A DNA stretch of 37,373 nt from Anaerolineales bacterium (GTDB taxonomy: Bacteria > Chloroflexota > Anaerolineae > Anaerolineales > Villigracilaceae), in the NCBI GenBank assembly GCA_016789345.1, contig JAEURG010000049.1, forward strand, positions 1 to 37,373. Direction: 5' to 3'. A model generated the notes under the pieces. The model was not told the origin of the DNA, searched no databases, and saw only the letters and a list, made by a program, of their open reading frames with translations. The position numbers and the translations under genes are program-made. The first letter of the stretch is position 1. Each line of letters begins with the position of its first letter. Shown in pieces: positions 1 through 9,327 of this stretch.

Positions 1-2306
1 TTTTGGATTACCATACCCTCGCCACCATTCAAATTAGAGACGACATTATTTGTTGTAACAGCACCATTGCTAGTGATATTTATGCCATCATTATTACTAG
101 ATAAAACATTGACATAACCAAGCAAGTTTACAGGCGCCGAGGTTACATTATCACAAGTGGAGCCATTGTAATCGCAGTTATCAATATAAATACCATTAAG
201 TCCGTTATCAATAGCTGTAACATTGTTTAATGTAACTGTGCCGTAACTCAATATTTGTAGACCATAACCACCTGCATTTTGATTAAAGTTATTTACTCCA
301 TACAAAGTGACAGCCATGGGTTTTGCAGGGTTGGCTTGATTATTAATAAGCGCACCACTATTATTGTTTCCATTGGCAGTGATATTATGTAGCACAATCG
401 GACCCGTGCTAGTAATAACCAATCCATCAGATTGATTGGTGTTACTAAAATTATTCACACCTGTAAGTGTTACACCCGACACACCTTCAATATATGCTTC
501 GCCTTCACTGTTTGTGACGTTCAGGTTACTGATGCTTACCTTTCCGTCTGCATAAATATACACGCCACCATCTGTACTTGTAACAAAATTTGTTCCTGTA
601 ATGGTTACGTTTGAAACCCCTGCTCCAGGTTTTTCAGCATCAATAGATAATCCACCTTCTTGAGTATGCAATGCCACTAATAAATTAGTTAAGCTAATAT
701 TGCCATAAGAGGAAAAAGAGGGTCCATGGTCACTACCTGTGAATTTTCCATAACCTTTTAATGTTATGCCACCTGCATTATTGAGAGCATTCAAGTTTCC
801 GAAACTATTGTCAACATATAATGCTTCAAAGTTATAGTTGGATGTAATGTTATTAAGGGTAACGGCACCAAATGATTGAACGCTTAGCCCTTCGCCGCCA
901 TTATTACTGAAAATATTAGTTCCAGAAACGGTTACAGGCTTAGACGCTGTCGCTTGGCACCAATTGTTCCCACCATCATAACTACAATTATCTAAACTGG
1001 CACCATTATTTGTATTTCCAGAGGCGTTAAGATTGGAAGCCGTGATAGCACCAGCAGAAAGTACAGAAAGCCCATCAATGCCATTGTTGTTAAAGTAATT
1101 GACGCCACCAATAGTGACACCTGCTTTCGTAGAACTAGTAACATTATTAATACTCACTCCATAATTAAGGTTAGCATTTGCAACAATATTAGAAATAGTC
1201 ACTACACCTGTAGAAGCAATACTTAAACCTGAGCCGTTATTACCATTGAATTGCTTAAAGCCTTTAATCGAAATCGGTGCACCGCCAGTTACTAAAACAT
1301 TATTAAGAGATACACCATCGCCGAGGTTGTTACTGTTGGCAATAATCCCATTAATTGTAATAGCACCTTTCGAGTAAACAGTTAAACCAGTTGCCTCATT
1401 GTTATTAAAAACACTATTATTGATGATGACGCTGCCCGTGCCAGAAGTATTATCCAAATAAGCACCCGTACGATAATTCGCACCACCATTTGTGTTTTCG
1501 TTATCTTCAAGTACAACACGGTCTAATTGAATATTTTTTGTGGTCTCAATGTATAGTGCATAGTCTGAACCCGCATTTGATGTTTGAGCACTAATTTCAA
1601 TATCACTTAATGTAATTGCCCCTTCCCAGTTATAAATACTGAGCGGAACATTTAATTCAGTTGGGTTAGATTGATTAATAGTTGTTGCACCTGTTAGGTT
1701 ATAGACCCAGCCACCTTTTAAAGTAAGGCTAAATGCAGATGCCGCTACAAAATTAGCATGGTCACCATCAATAGCAATGGCTGTGAATAAAGAAGCATCA
1801 GTGCCTTGTTCTATCCATATCACGCTGTTTTTTCCAGCGGGGATGTAGTTGCCAGCATAAATATCATTAATCAAATCTGCTAAACTGCCATATGAGTTAG
1901 AACAACCACCCACCCCAGCTTTAGGAGCAACACCCGCAGGACACCATATCGGGTCTTTCGTGAGGATGACTTCACTCGCCTCTTCACTGACCAGTGGCAT
2001 GGGCTCGCCTTCTGAATCAATTACCAACACTTCAACATCTTCTGGTAATTGTTCTAGCAATTCTGCTGGAGTTGTTTCTTCTTCATCAGGCATTGACTCT
2101 GTTTCAGAAACAGAATCAACTTTGGGCTGAGTCTGAAGCGGTTCTTCATCCACAGTTTGTTCTGTTGTTATATCTCCTTCAGTCACAATCACTTCAGGGG
2201 TTGGTTCTGCAGGTGGTGTTGATTCATCTGCAAAAACGGGCACAGTCCAAAACATGCTCAGGACAAGTGCAAGGACAATACTATAAAGTTTGGTTTTTGT
2301 TTTCAT
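1..2306 (-). CDS. Secreted parallel beta-helix repeat surface protein (3' end beyond window)
   Basis: The frame is open from the ATG at 2306 to the left edge (about 768 codons) with no stop, so the C-terminus is missing. A strong SD (AAGGAG) lies just upstream. Residues 1-26 form a classic signal peptide: basic MKTKTK, a hydrophobic stretch, then VFA before the mature start at DES. An acidic Pro/Thr/Glu-rich stretch of roughly 70 residues follows, then a small domain with two Cys (WCPAG, GGCSN). From about residue 200 onward it is a degenerate repeat alternating 'S.GAITLNNI.AN.N..G' turns with 'PVTV.G.N.F.NN.G.GL.V.S' turns, the pattern of right-handed parallel beta-helix proteins. Two turns carry a Cys-pair insert (DNCSYDG...WC and DNCDYNGSTC), perhaps disulfides. 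Likely an exported adhesin-like or polysaccharide-binding protein; no catalytic motif was recognised. It follows the regulator gene by 61 bp on the same strand. Confidence 0.8.
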   Translation of the reverse strand, partial: MKTKTKLYSIVLALVLSMFWTVPVFADESTPPAEPTPEVIVTEGDITTEQTVDEEPLQTQPKVDSVSETESMPDEEETTPAELLEQLPEDVEVLVIDSEGEPMPLVSEEASEVILTKDPIWCPAGVAPKAGVGGCSNSYGSLADLINDIYAGNYIPAGKNSVIWIEQGTDASLFTAIAIDGDHANFVAASAFSLTLKGGWVYNLTGATTINQSNPTELNVPLSIYNWEGAITLSDIEISAQTSNAGSDYALYIETTKNIQLDRVVLEDNENTNGGANYRTGAYLDNTSGTGSVIINNSVFNNNEATGLTVYSKGAITINGIIANSNNLGDGVSLNNVLVTGGAPISIKGFKQFNGNNGSGLSIASTGVVTISNIVANANLNYGVSINNVTSSTKAGVTIGGVNYFNNNGIDGLSVLSAGAITASNLNASGNTNNGASLDNCSYDGGNNWCQATASKPVTVSGTNIFSNNGGEGLSVQSFGAVTLNNITSNYNFEALYVDNSFGNLNALNNAGGITLKGYGKFTGSDHGPSFSSYGNISLTNLLVALHTQEGGLSIDAEKPGAGVSNVTITGTNFVTSTDGGVYIYADGKVSISNLNVTNSEGEAYIEGVSGVTLTGVNNFSNTNQSDGLVITSTGPIVLHNITANGNNNSGALINNQANPAKPMAVTLYGVNNFNQNAGGYGLQILSYGTVTLNNVTAIDNGLNGIYIDNCDYNGSTCDNVTSAPVNLLGYVNVLSSNNDGINITSNGAVTTNNVVSNLNGGEGMVIQ

Positions 2307-2367
2307 TTTTTTCTCCTTTTATTTCCCACCATATTAAATTCCACCCGCTACAAAAGTGGTACAAAAT

Positions 2368-5205
2368 TTATTCGTTTTTCACCATGCTCACGATTTGTTG
2401 AATGTCCAATTTTTTACCTTGATTATATTTTTGTGTAAATTTTGGTTCACCAATTAATTCAATGTTGGATTTTTTTATTTCTTCAATTGCTTGCACTGCT
2501 TCATGGCTTAATTTTTTTCCGATCTCTTGGCTTTTCGCCTCCACGAAACCAAGTAACTGAGGAACATCATTAAGTTTTATTTTTTTAATAACAAATAAAT
2601 TTGCCAAATTCAATATTGGATTTAAGTAACCTGCTTGGTCTCCAACTTCAATTTGTAACTGCAAGCCTTGAAAAAAATATTTTCTGGCTTTAGTTAAGTT
2701 ACCGCGCATAGCATTAAGATCCCCTAAGTTATTAATCGCATGCCCCAATCCACGTTTATCGCCCGATTTTTTTCGCAACTTCAAGGATTCTAATAATAGT
2801 TTTTCAGCACGTTTCATATCATTTAAGTCCATCAACACGGCGGAGAGGTTGTTTAACACCAAGTTTAATGCGCGTTCATTTTTTGTTAGGCGAGCAAGTT
2901 TTAAACTTTCTTCATAATAGGGTAATGCTTTTTTGTATTGACCCTCATTGTAATAAGTGTTGCCATAGTTATTGAGCGTTAAAGAAAGGCTTGATTTGTC
3001 ACCAATCTTTTTTTGAATTTGCATTGCATTCTCATGCCAAGCTCGAGCCTGTTTATGGTCGCCTTGATCCCAAGCGATTAAGGCAACATTATTAAAAGCA
3101 GTTGCACGCGGTGTATCCTTTTTTTGTAAATTTGGATGCTTTAAGATTTTTGTAAACCATTCCCGCCCTTCACGATAGCGACTGCGAATTACCCAAAAGC
3201 GACCTAAACTAGCAAGGTTTCCTTTTGTCCAAGTGATGTCTTTATTTTTTAATGCATAAGACAGTGCCAAACGAATATTATCGTAATTTGATTCGATGGT
3301 ATCTAAAGTTTGTTTTTCAGTGGAGGTATACATGTTGCCCCATAATTGATTTAAATGATTCAAGTAATATTGTGCATGAAGCAAACTAGATTGTGGATAT
3401 TCTCGTTTTTCCTTTAATTTTTGGAACGCAAATTGACGAATCGTATCCAACATAAGAAATTGCATATTGTCATTTCGGCTTTGGATACTGATTAATGATT
3501 TCGCTACCAAAGATAATAAAGTAGTACGAATCACGGTTTGAGCGGAAATTGGCAAAACATATTTTTGATTTTGGCTCGTTTGTGGGTATAACTGATTTGC
3601 AGAGTCTATATAGCCACCAGCGATTTGAATGGCTTGTTCTTCTGTCCAATACCCTGCAAAAACAGACAAACGCCGAAACAAGGCTTGTTCTGTTTCATTT
3701 AATAAATCATAACTCCACTGAATGGTGTTTTGCAAAGTCAATTGTTTTTTCTTTTTTTCAAATTTTACAATTTCGTTTTTAATCTCTTCTAGTTTTTTAT
3801 CCTGTGCTTGAGTAGCGATTAACTCAATCGCCAATGGAAAACCATCTAGTTTTTTACATATCTCTGCAATGCTAATTAAGTTTCTCTCTGTGGTCTGAAA
3901 ACCTGTGGCTTTGAACGAGGCTCGTTCCACAAACAATTTAACCGCTTCATTATTTATTAAAGTGCGAGTATTTGCTGTATTATCTTTTGGTAAAGGCATA
4001 GCATGAAGCACAAAAATGTGTTCTTTGGTAATGTTCAATGGCTCACGGCTAGTAGATAAAACATGAATTTGATGACAAGTTCTCAACAAAGTTTCTAGTA
4101 ATGTTGCACAACCATTTAATACATGCTCACAATTATCCAAGATAAGCAAAGCTTTCTTATTTTGAAAAACAGTCGCAATTGTTTCGCTAATTTCTTGGTT
4201 TGGCTTTTCTTTTACTCCTGTAATTCGGGCAACTGTGTTAGCAACATACCTTGACTCTGAAATTTGAGCCAAATCCACCCACCATACCCCATCAGGATAA
4301 AAACGAAGCAACTGACGAGCAGTTTCTAAAGCCAAGCGACTCTTTCCAACGCCACCTGGTCCTTTGAGATTAAGAAAGAAGGATTGGTGTATATAGCTTT
4401 CAAAATTTTGTTTTATTTTTTCTATTTCATCTTGCCTACCTACAAAACTAGTGGTTGCTTGTGGAATATTTGTAAGATGATGCAGTGCAGAAGAATCTGC
4501 CTTTTGTTTTTGTAAAGTTTCATATAATTTCTGAATTTCAGGAGAGGGCAAAGAATCAAATTCAGAAAATAGTTTTTGCTTTAGTTTTTCATATTGCTTA
4601 ATTGCCGTATCAATCTCTCCTTGTGCTGTCAAACAAACTAGAATATGTTGATAAGCAGTTTCATTAACAGGTTCAACTTGAAGTACTTGCTGAGAAAAAT
4701 CAATTGCACTTTTATAATCCCCTGCTGTTCTGCAAGCATTAGCACCTTGTAACAACCCACTCACATACATTGTCAAATATTTCTCACGCAAATTTACAAC
4801 CCACTCATCATAATATTCTTGCATAAAATCGCCAGAATATAATTTAATGTATTTTTGTAATTCAGAAATATTGTTTTCAGATGTCCACTTAGAAATTTTT
4901 TGAAATTCAACTACATCTACCCATATTGAAGTTGAAGGATTTAATTGTATCCAATCTTGTTCTGCAATAAAAATCGAATCACCAAATACGGCTCGTATCT
5001 CTGTTAATGAAACGCGCAAAGCACGCCTTGCATCCGTTTCAGAAGAGTCGCTCCAAAACAAAGTAATCAACCGTTCGCGAGCATGGCGGTTTGGATTCAA
5101 TATCAAAAATGCCAACAAACTCTTTGTTTTTTTACGAGAAATATTTATTGGCTTCTCATTTTTATACAACCGTACCGAACCAAACAATTCAATTTTCATT
5201 TGCAT
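2368..5205 (-). CDS. SARP-type regulator: winged helix, BTAD, STAND NTPase, TPR
   Basis: Numbered from the ATG at 5205. Residues about 3-95 match the OmpR-like winged helix of SARP proteins (MKIELFGSVRLY, then RRALRVSLTEIR). Residues 96-235 are the helical bacterial transcriptional activator domain (SGDFMQEYYDEW). After an 'FVGRQDEIEKI' linker comes a STAND/NB-ARC-like ATPase with Walker A GPGGVGKS (282-289), Walker B LLILDNCEH (353-361), the STSREPL motif and GFPLAIEL. The last third is TPR repeats (NNYGNTYYNEGQYKKALPYYEESL). Such proteins act as signal-gated transcription activators; the TPRs are thought to sense the ligand. The longest reading frame starts at 5226, but that ATG lies upstream of a TATAAT at 5217-5212, so 5205 (or 5199) is the more likely start. 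It is divergent from mutS. The target is unknown; the secreted beta-helix gene downstream is the obvious candidate. Confidence 0.88.
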   Translation of the reverse strand: MQMKIELFGSVRLYKNEKPINISRKKTKSLLAFLILNPNRHARERLITLFWSDSSETDARRALRVSLTEIRAVFGDSIFIAEQDWIQLNPSTSIWVDVVEFQKISKWTSENNISELQKYIKLYSGDFMQEYYDEWVVNLREKYLTMYVSGLLQGANACRTAGDYKSAIDFSQQVLQVEPVNETAYQHILVCLTAQGEIDTAIKQYEKLKQKLFSEFDSLPSPEIQKLYETLQKQKADSSALHHLTNIPQATTSFVGRQDEIEKIKQNFESYIHQSFFLNLKGPGGVGKSRLALETARQLLRFYPDGVWWVDLAQISESRYVANTVARITGVKEKPNQEISETIATVFQNKKALLILDNCEHVLNGCATLLETLLRTCHQIHVLSTSREPLNITKEHIFVLHAMPLPKDNTANTRTLINNEAVKLFVERASFKATGFQTTERNLISIAEICKKLDGFPLAIELIATQAQDKKLEEIKNEIVKFEKKKKQLTLQNTIQWSYDLLNETEQALFRRLSVFAGYWTEEQAIQIAGGYIDSANQLYPQTSQNQKYVLPISAQTVIRTTLLSLVAKSLISIQSRNDNMQFLMLDTIRQFAFQKLKEKREYPQSSLLHAQYYLNHLNQLWGNMYTSTEKQTLDTIESNYDNIRLALSYALKNKDITWTKGNLASLGRFWVIRSRYREGREWFTKILKHPNLQKKDTPRATAFNNVALIAWDQGDHKQARAWHENAMQIQKKIGDKSSLSLTLNNYGNTYYNEGQYKKALPYYEESLKLARLTKNERALNLVLNNLSAVLMDLNDMKRAEKLLLESLKLRKKSGDKRGLGHAINNLGDLNAMRGNLTKARKYFFQGLQLQIEVGDQAGYLNPILNLANLFVIKKIKLNDVPQLLGFVEAKSQEIGKKLSHEAVQAIEEIKKSNIELIGEPKFTQKYNQGKKLDIQQIVSMVKNE

Positions 5206-5211
5206 CATTAA

Positions 5212-5217
5212 ATTATA
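5212..5217 (-). promoter_or_regulatory. -10 box of the regulator gene, near-leaderless
   Basis: TATAAT on the minus strand ends 6 nt before the ATG at 5205, so transcription is predicted to begin at or next to the start codon. The -35 position (5240-5235, TTTCTA) is weak. There is no SD before 5205 or 5199. Confidence 0.45.
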
Positions 5218-5228
5218 CAGCCTCATAG

Positions 5229-5234
5229 TAAAAT
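5229..5234 (+). promoter_or_regulatory. -10 box of mutS, near-leaderless
   Basis: TAAAAT ends 6 nt before the mutS ATG at 5241, the spacing of a leaderless promoter, and no SD is present. The element overlaps the promoter region of the divergent regulator, so the two may compete for RNA polymerase. Confidence 0.4.
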
Positions 5235-5240
5235 TAGAAA

Positions 5241-7799
5241 ATGTCTACTGAAGACCTCACACCAGTTCGCAAACAATATTTAGAAATCAAAAAAGAATAC
5301 CCCGATACGATTTTATTTTTTCGGCTTGGCGATTTTTATGAAACATTTGATGAAGATGCAGAAATCACAGCGCGCGACCTCGACATTGTTTTAACATCCA
5401 AACCCATTGGCAAAGGTGTGCGCGTTCCATTGGCAGGCATTCCATATCATGCTGTTGAAAATTATCTCGCGCGATTAATTGAAAAAGGTCATCATGTTGC
5501 GATTTGCGAGCAAATTGGCGAACTACCCAGCAAAGGAATTTTTCCACGCAAAGTAGTTCGCGTTGTGACTCCTGGGACTGTAACTGAACCTGCATTATTA
5601 CCAGGTGACTCAAATAACTATCTCGCCGCTGTGATATTAGACTCATCCGCTTCAAACTCAGGGATAGTTGCTTCTGTTTCTTATACAGATGTCACTACTG
5701 GAGAATTCGCCGTCACCGAACTTCCGCTCGAAGCCTTACGCGCCGAATTAACAAGATTACACCCCGCAGAAATTTTATATGCTGATAATCAAGTCTTACC
5801 AGAAGGAATCATTGGGCACCTAACCAAAATCCCTGCATGGAAGTTTGAACCTGGTAAATGCACTGATATTTTATTGACTCAATTCAAGTCATCCACATTA
5901 GATGGCTTTGGATTAAAAGCAAATAGTTTAGCGGTTAGAGCCGCAGGGGCAATCATTCAATATCTCAAAGAAACCCAGCCCGATGCATTAAATCTCTTAA
6001 CCTCGCTTCGTTCATACAGTCTGAACGAGTTTATGACTTTAGATTCATCCACGCGCAGAAATTTGGAATTAGATGAAACACTTCGAGGTGAAAGAAAAGG
6101 TTCATTGCTTGGTGTGTTGGATGAAACCATTACACCAATGGGCAAACGATTAATTCATCAATGGGTCAGCCAGCCATTATTGAATGTAGAAAAAATCAAG
6201 CAAAGACAAAACGGCGTTGAATATTTTTTCAAGAACGGTATGATTCGTGCAGAACTGCGTGCTTCCCTAAAACCAATTTTAGATTTAGAAAGATTAATCA
6301 ATCGAGTGATTGCAGGGCAGGCACAGCCACGTGATTTAGTAGGGATGAGAAATACATTTGCAGAATTGCCGAAAGTTAAAGCGGTCAGCGGTCAGCAGTC
6401 AGCAGTCAGCAGTCGGTGGTCTGTTTGCGAAAATGAGTTGTCGCTTTTGCAAAATGCAATTGACGATGACCCACCTGCCACGTTACAAAATACAGGCGTG
6501 ATTCGCGCTGGTTATTCTCAAGAATTAGATTCGATTATCGAAGCCTCTAAACATGCACGAGATTGGATTGCGAATCTCGAATCGGTTGAAAGAGAAAAAA
6601 CAGGGTTGAAAACTCTCAAAGTTGGTTACAACAAAGTCTTTGGTTATTACATTGAAATCTCACGCGGCGCAGCAGAGAAGGCGCCAGAACATTACATCCG
6701 TAAACAAACATTGGTCAATGCTGAACGATTCATCACACCAGAGATGAAAGAATATGAAACATTAGTGTTGAATGCAGAAGAACGAATCAAAGAAATTGAA
6801 ACTCGTTTATTCAAAGAAGTTTGTGCGGAGTTATCAAAAGCCGCGAATCAAATTTTATCTACTGCGCGAGCAATTGCTGAATTGGATGTGCTATCCGCTT
6901 TGGGTGAAGTGGCGGCTTTGGGTGCATATACCAAGCCTGAAGTCCATGAAGGAAGCGAATTAGAAATCCACGAAGGCAGGCATCCAGTCGTTGAACATCT
7001 TCTAAAAAATGAAAGATACATCCCAAATGATGTCACCTTTGAAAAAGGTGAAGTGGTGCGAGTCATCACGGGACCAAACATGGCGGGCAAATCAACTTAC
7101 TTAAGACAAGCCGCGTTGATTGTGTTGATGGCGCAAATGGGTTCGTTTGTGCCCGCCGCTTCTGCAAAGATTGGGCTGGTGGATAGAATTTTCACACGCA
7201 TTGGCGCACAAGATGAAATTCATGCGGGTCAATCTACGTTTATGGTTGAGATGGTGGAAGCGGCAAATATTTTGCATCATGCTACATCACGTTCATTATT
7301 GATTTTGGATGAAATTGGACGCGGCACTTCAACGTATGATGGTTTGTCCATTGCTTGGGGAATGATTGAATATATTCATAATCATCCGCAATTGCGTGCA
7401 AAGACTTTATTCGCGACACATTATCACGAATTGACTCAACTTGCAGATTTATTACCAGGCGTGCGAAATTACAACGTGGCTGTTAGTGAAGCAGATAATA
7501 AAGTTGTGTTCTTGCATAAAATTATTTCGGGTGGCGCAGACCGTTCGTATGGAATTCATGTTGCTCAACTCGCAGGTTTACCTTCACCTGTAATTAGTCG
7601 TGCCAATGAAATTATGGAACAATTAGAAAAAACTTCTGGTCGAGCAGTGAAGATTGACCCACACGCGGCACAGCAAGCAAAGTTGTTTCCTGAGTCGAGT
7701 CCTTTATTAGATGAATTGAAAGATTTAGATATTAATGGCTTATCCCCTATTGAGGCGTTGAATAAGTTGTTTGAGTGGCAAAAGAAATTTACAAAATAA
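5241..7799 (+). CDS. mutS: DNA mismatch repair protein MutS
   Basis: Full-length MutS1-type protein (852 aa), which recognises mismatches and recruits MutL. The mismatch-reading Phe-X-Glu motif is present (F32, E34 in GDFYETF). The connector, lever and clamp regions follow, and the C-terminal ABC-type ATPase has Walker A (GPNMAGKSTYLRQ, about residue 610), Walker B with signature (LLILDEIGRGTSTYDGLS) and the TLFATHYHEL switch. The C-terminus retains a short helix-turn-helix tail (LDELKDLDINGLSPIEALN). An unusual low-complexity stretch at about residues 381-394 (SGQQSAVSSRW) is encoded by 7-bp tandem repeats, described separately. The gene is transcribed alone; it is divergent from the regulator, and its stop lies 4 nt from the stop of the convergent glycan operon. 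No mutL is in the window. Confidence 0.98.
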   Translation: MSTEDLTPVRKQYLEIKKEYPDTILFFRLGDFYETFDEDAEITARDLDIVLTSKPIGKGVRVPLAGIPYHAVENYLARLIEKGHHVAICEQIGELPSKGIFPRKVVRVVTPGTVTEPALLPGDSNNYLAAVILDSSASNSGIVASVSYTDVTTGEFAVTELPLEALRAELTRLHPAEILYADNQVLPEGIIGHLTKIPAWKFEPGKCTDILLTQFKSSTLDGFGLKANSLAVRAAGAIIQYLKETQPDALNLLTSLRSYSLNEFMTLDSSTRRNLELDETLRGERKGSLLGVLDETITPMGKRLIHQWVSQPLLNVEKIKQRQNGVEYFFKNGMIRAELRASLKPILDLERLINRVIAGQAQPRDLVGMRNTFAELPKVKAVSGQQSAVSSRWSVCENELSLLQNAIDDDPPATLQNTGVIRAGYSQELDSIIEASKHARDWIANLESVEREKTGLKTLKVGYNKVFGYYIEISRGAAEKAPEHYIRKQTLVNAERFITPEMKEYETLVLNAEERIKEIETRLFKEVCAELSKAANQILSTARAIAELDVLSALGEVAALGAYTKPEVHEGSELEIHEGRHPVVEHLLKNERYIPNDVTFEKGEVVRVITGPNMAGKSTYLRQAALIVLMAQMGSFVPAASAKIGLVDRIFTRIGAQDEIHAGQSTFMVEMVEAANILHHATSRSLLILDEIGRGTSTYDGLSIAWGMIEYIHNHPQLRAKTLFATHYHELTQLADLLPGVRNYNVAVSEADNKVVFLHKIISGGADRSYGIHVAQLAGLPSPVISRANEIMEQLEKTSGRAVKIDPHAAQQAKLFPESSPLLDELKDLDINGLSPIEALNKLFEWQKKFTK
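6384..6421 (+). repeat. Heptanucleotide tandem repeat inside mutS
   Basis: Units are GTCAGCG, then GTCAGCA three times, then the degenerate GTCGGTG, followed by GTC. It is read in frame as part of the MutS lever/clamp region. Because 7 is not a multiple of 3, gain or loss of one unit would shift the frame. Confidence 0.9.
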
Positions 7800-7803
7800 T
7801 ATT

Positions 7804-9327
7804 TTATCTTTGATAAATTGCAACTTCCTGATTCTTATAAATTTGTTCATAATTTTCTGAGTTTGCAAAAGATAAATTAACTGAATCATTCTCTTCAATT
7901 TGATTAATAACAACAAATTCATAATCCAAGTCGGTTCTCAAAGACCATTCTTCAACGCAAGTTACGGTTTCACAATTCTGTAATTCTGCTAAATCAGAAT
8001 ATCTTTCAAAAAAATTTTCACCCAGCAACCATTCATAACCTTGAATAGTAGATTGATTTCTTCGTTCGCTTAAAGCAGGAAGCCATTCAATGAATGGGTC
8101 AATTTCAGGGCTAGGGTTTCCTGTAATTGAAATAATTTTTGCATCAGAATCTACATTTTCTTTTATCCACATCATTGATTCGATTTCAGCGGGTTTCAAA
8201 CTGTTTCCAATTAGCCGAAAGCCATACAAACTCGAATCAATAAACAAAATTACTAAAACAAAAAGAAAAATAAAATTATAAATTTTATTTTTATATAGTT
8301 CTTCTACATTTATTTTTTGCAAACGTGAAAAGAAAAAAGGAATTGCTTCGGCAAATGCTAATGCAATCAACATTGTTAGTGGATAAAAAGTCACGCTGGG
8401 TGCACTGCGTGGTTCAATGATGTATGGCAAGAAAACCCAAATCAAAAGAAAATATCGTTTTTTATAAATTGCCCAAATCAATCCAATTATTTTTAGTACA
8501 ACCAAAACAGGTATCAAGCCTTCGCCCACAATTGCTTTTGTTATTCCAACAAAAAATGGGACGCCAAACGAGCCTGTGTGTGATGCAGATAAAAATGGAC
8601 TTAATCCATGATATGAAATCACAGTCAGCCACCAAGGGGATGTAAATAATAAAACGCCAAATGCAACAAAGATTGATTGAATAAAAGATTGACGTGTGCG
8701 CCCAAAGATTATCCACAATAAGATACAGGTTGCCGCAGTATGAATCCCCGCTTCTGGATGACTGAGAACTGTTACAGCACAACAAATTATTGGCCACGCT
8801 ATAAGTTTTATCTCTCCACTTTGAAACAGACGATATACAAAGTAAACTGAAAGTAACAAAAACAATGAGCCGAAACTACGAGTCAGCCCGCCGCCCATCA
8901 CAAACCAACCGAATGCGCCTGGGGTTAGGGCATAAAAAACAGAGGATAATGCGCCGAGTAATTTTGATTTGAGTAATTCAGAAGATAATAAATAAAATGC
9001 AAAAATAGATAATGAATTAACAAATGGTGGAATAAAACGCAACAAGTTAATTTCAGAAATATTGAAAATATCTGAAATTATTCTAGCAAAATAAAACCCA
9101 AACGGCGGGTAAGCAAACGGAATTTGTAATTGATTGTAAGAAGTAAATTTTGGGATTAAGTAATTGCTAGAAGATAAATCCCGAATCATGCTGAGGAACA
9201 TACCACCGTCGTTGATGGGGAAACCAACCGCGAGCGTAGGAAAGAAGCGGATGAAAACTCCACCTACGAAAGCAATTCCAAGAATCAGTATTATCCATTC
9301 AGTTTGGGTGAGTGTTTTTCTAATCAT
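7804..9327 (-). CDS. GT-C-like multi-pass membrane glycosyltransferase
   Basis: The protein (507 aa) starts with a membrane helix followed by an extracytoplasmic loop with 'FPINDGGMF' (Asp40). This is the place where GT-C enzymes of the Dol-P-Man/oligosaccharyltransferase type keep their catalytic Asp. About ten further hydrophobic segments follow (for example AFYLLSSELL, VLSHPEAGIHTAA, FLPYIIEPRSAPSV), then a soluble C-terminal domain of about 120 residues from about 385 (SMMWIKENVDSDAKIISITGN). It probably transfers a sugar from a polyprenyl-phosphate donor outside the membrane; donor and acceptor are unknown. It is the last gene of the glycan operon and overlaps the preceding gene by 8 nt. 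The family assignment rests on topology and one motif. Confidence 0.68.
   Translation of the reverse strand: MIRKTLTQTEWIILILGIAFVGGVFIRFFPTLAVGFPINDGGMFLSMIRDLSSSNYLIPKFTSYNQLQIPFAYPPFGFYFARIISDIFNISEINLLRFIPPFVNSLSIFAFYLLSSELLKSKLLGALSSVFYALTPGAFGWFVMGGGLTRSFGSLFLLLSVYFVYRLFQSGEIKLIAWPIICCAVTVLSHPEAGIHTAATCILLWIIFGRTRQSFIQSIFVAFGVLLFTSPWWLTVISYHGLSPFLSASHTGSFGVPFFVGITKAIVGEGLIPVLVVLKIIGLIWAIYKKRYFLLIWVFLPYIIEPRSAPSVTFYPLTMLIALAFAEAIPFFFSRLQKINVEELYKNKIYNFIFLFVLVILFIDSSLYGFRLIGNSLKPAEIESMMWIKENVDSDAKIISITGNPSPEIDPFIEWLPALSERRNQSTIQGYEWLLGENFFERYSDLAELQNCETVTCVEEWSLRTDLDYEFVVINQIEENDSVNLSFANSENYEQIYKNQEVAIYQR

Noticed and set aside
1..2306. Possible DNA-level tandem repeats in the beta-helix gene
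   Set aside because: The repeats are visible in protein only; at DNA level they have diverged and no exact long repeat was seen.
1994..2401. A 135-codon plus-strand open frame with hydrophobic composition
   Set aside because: It runs antisense to the signal-peptide end of the beta-helix protein and across the end of the regulator gene.
6384..6421. The tandem repeat as a mini-CRISPR or insertion-sequence end
   Set aside because: The units are contiguous 7-mers with no spacers, and there is no inverted end or transposase.
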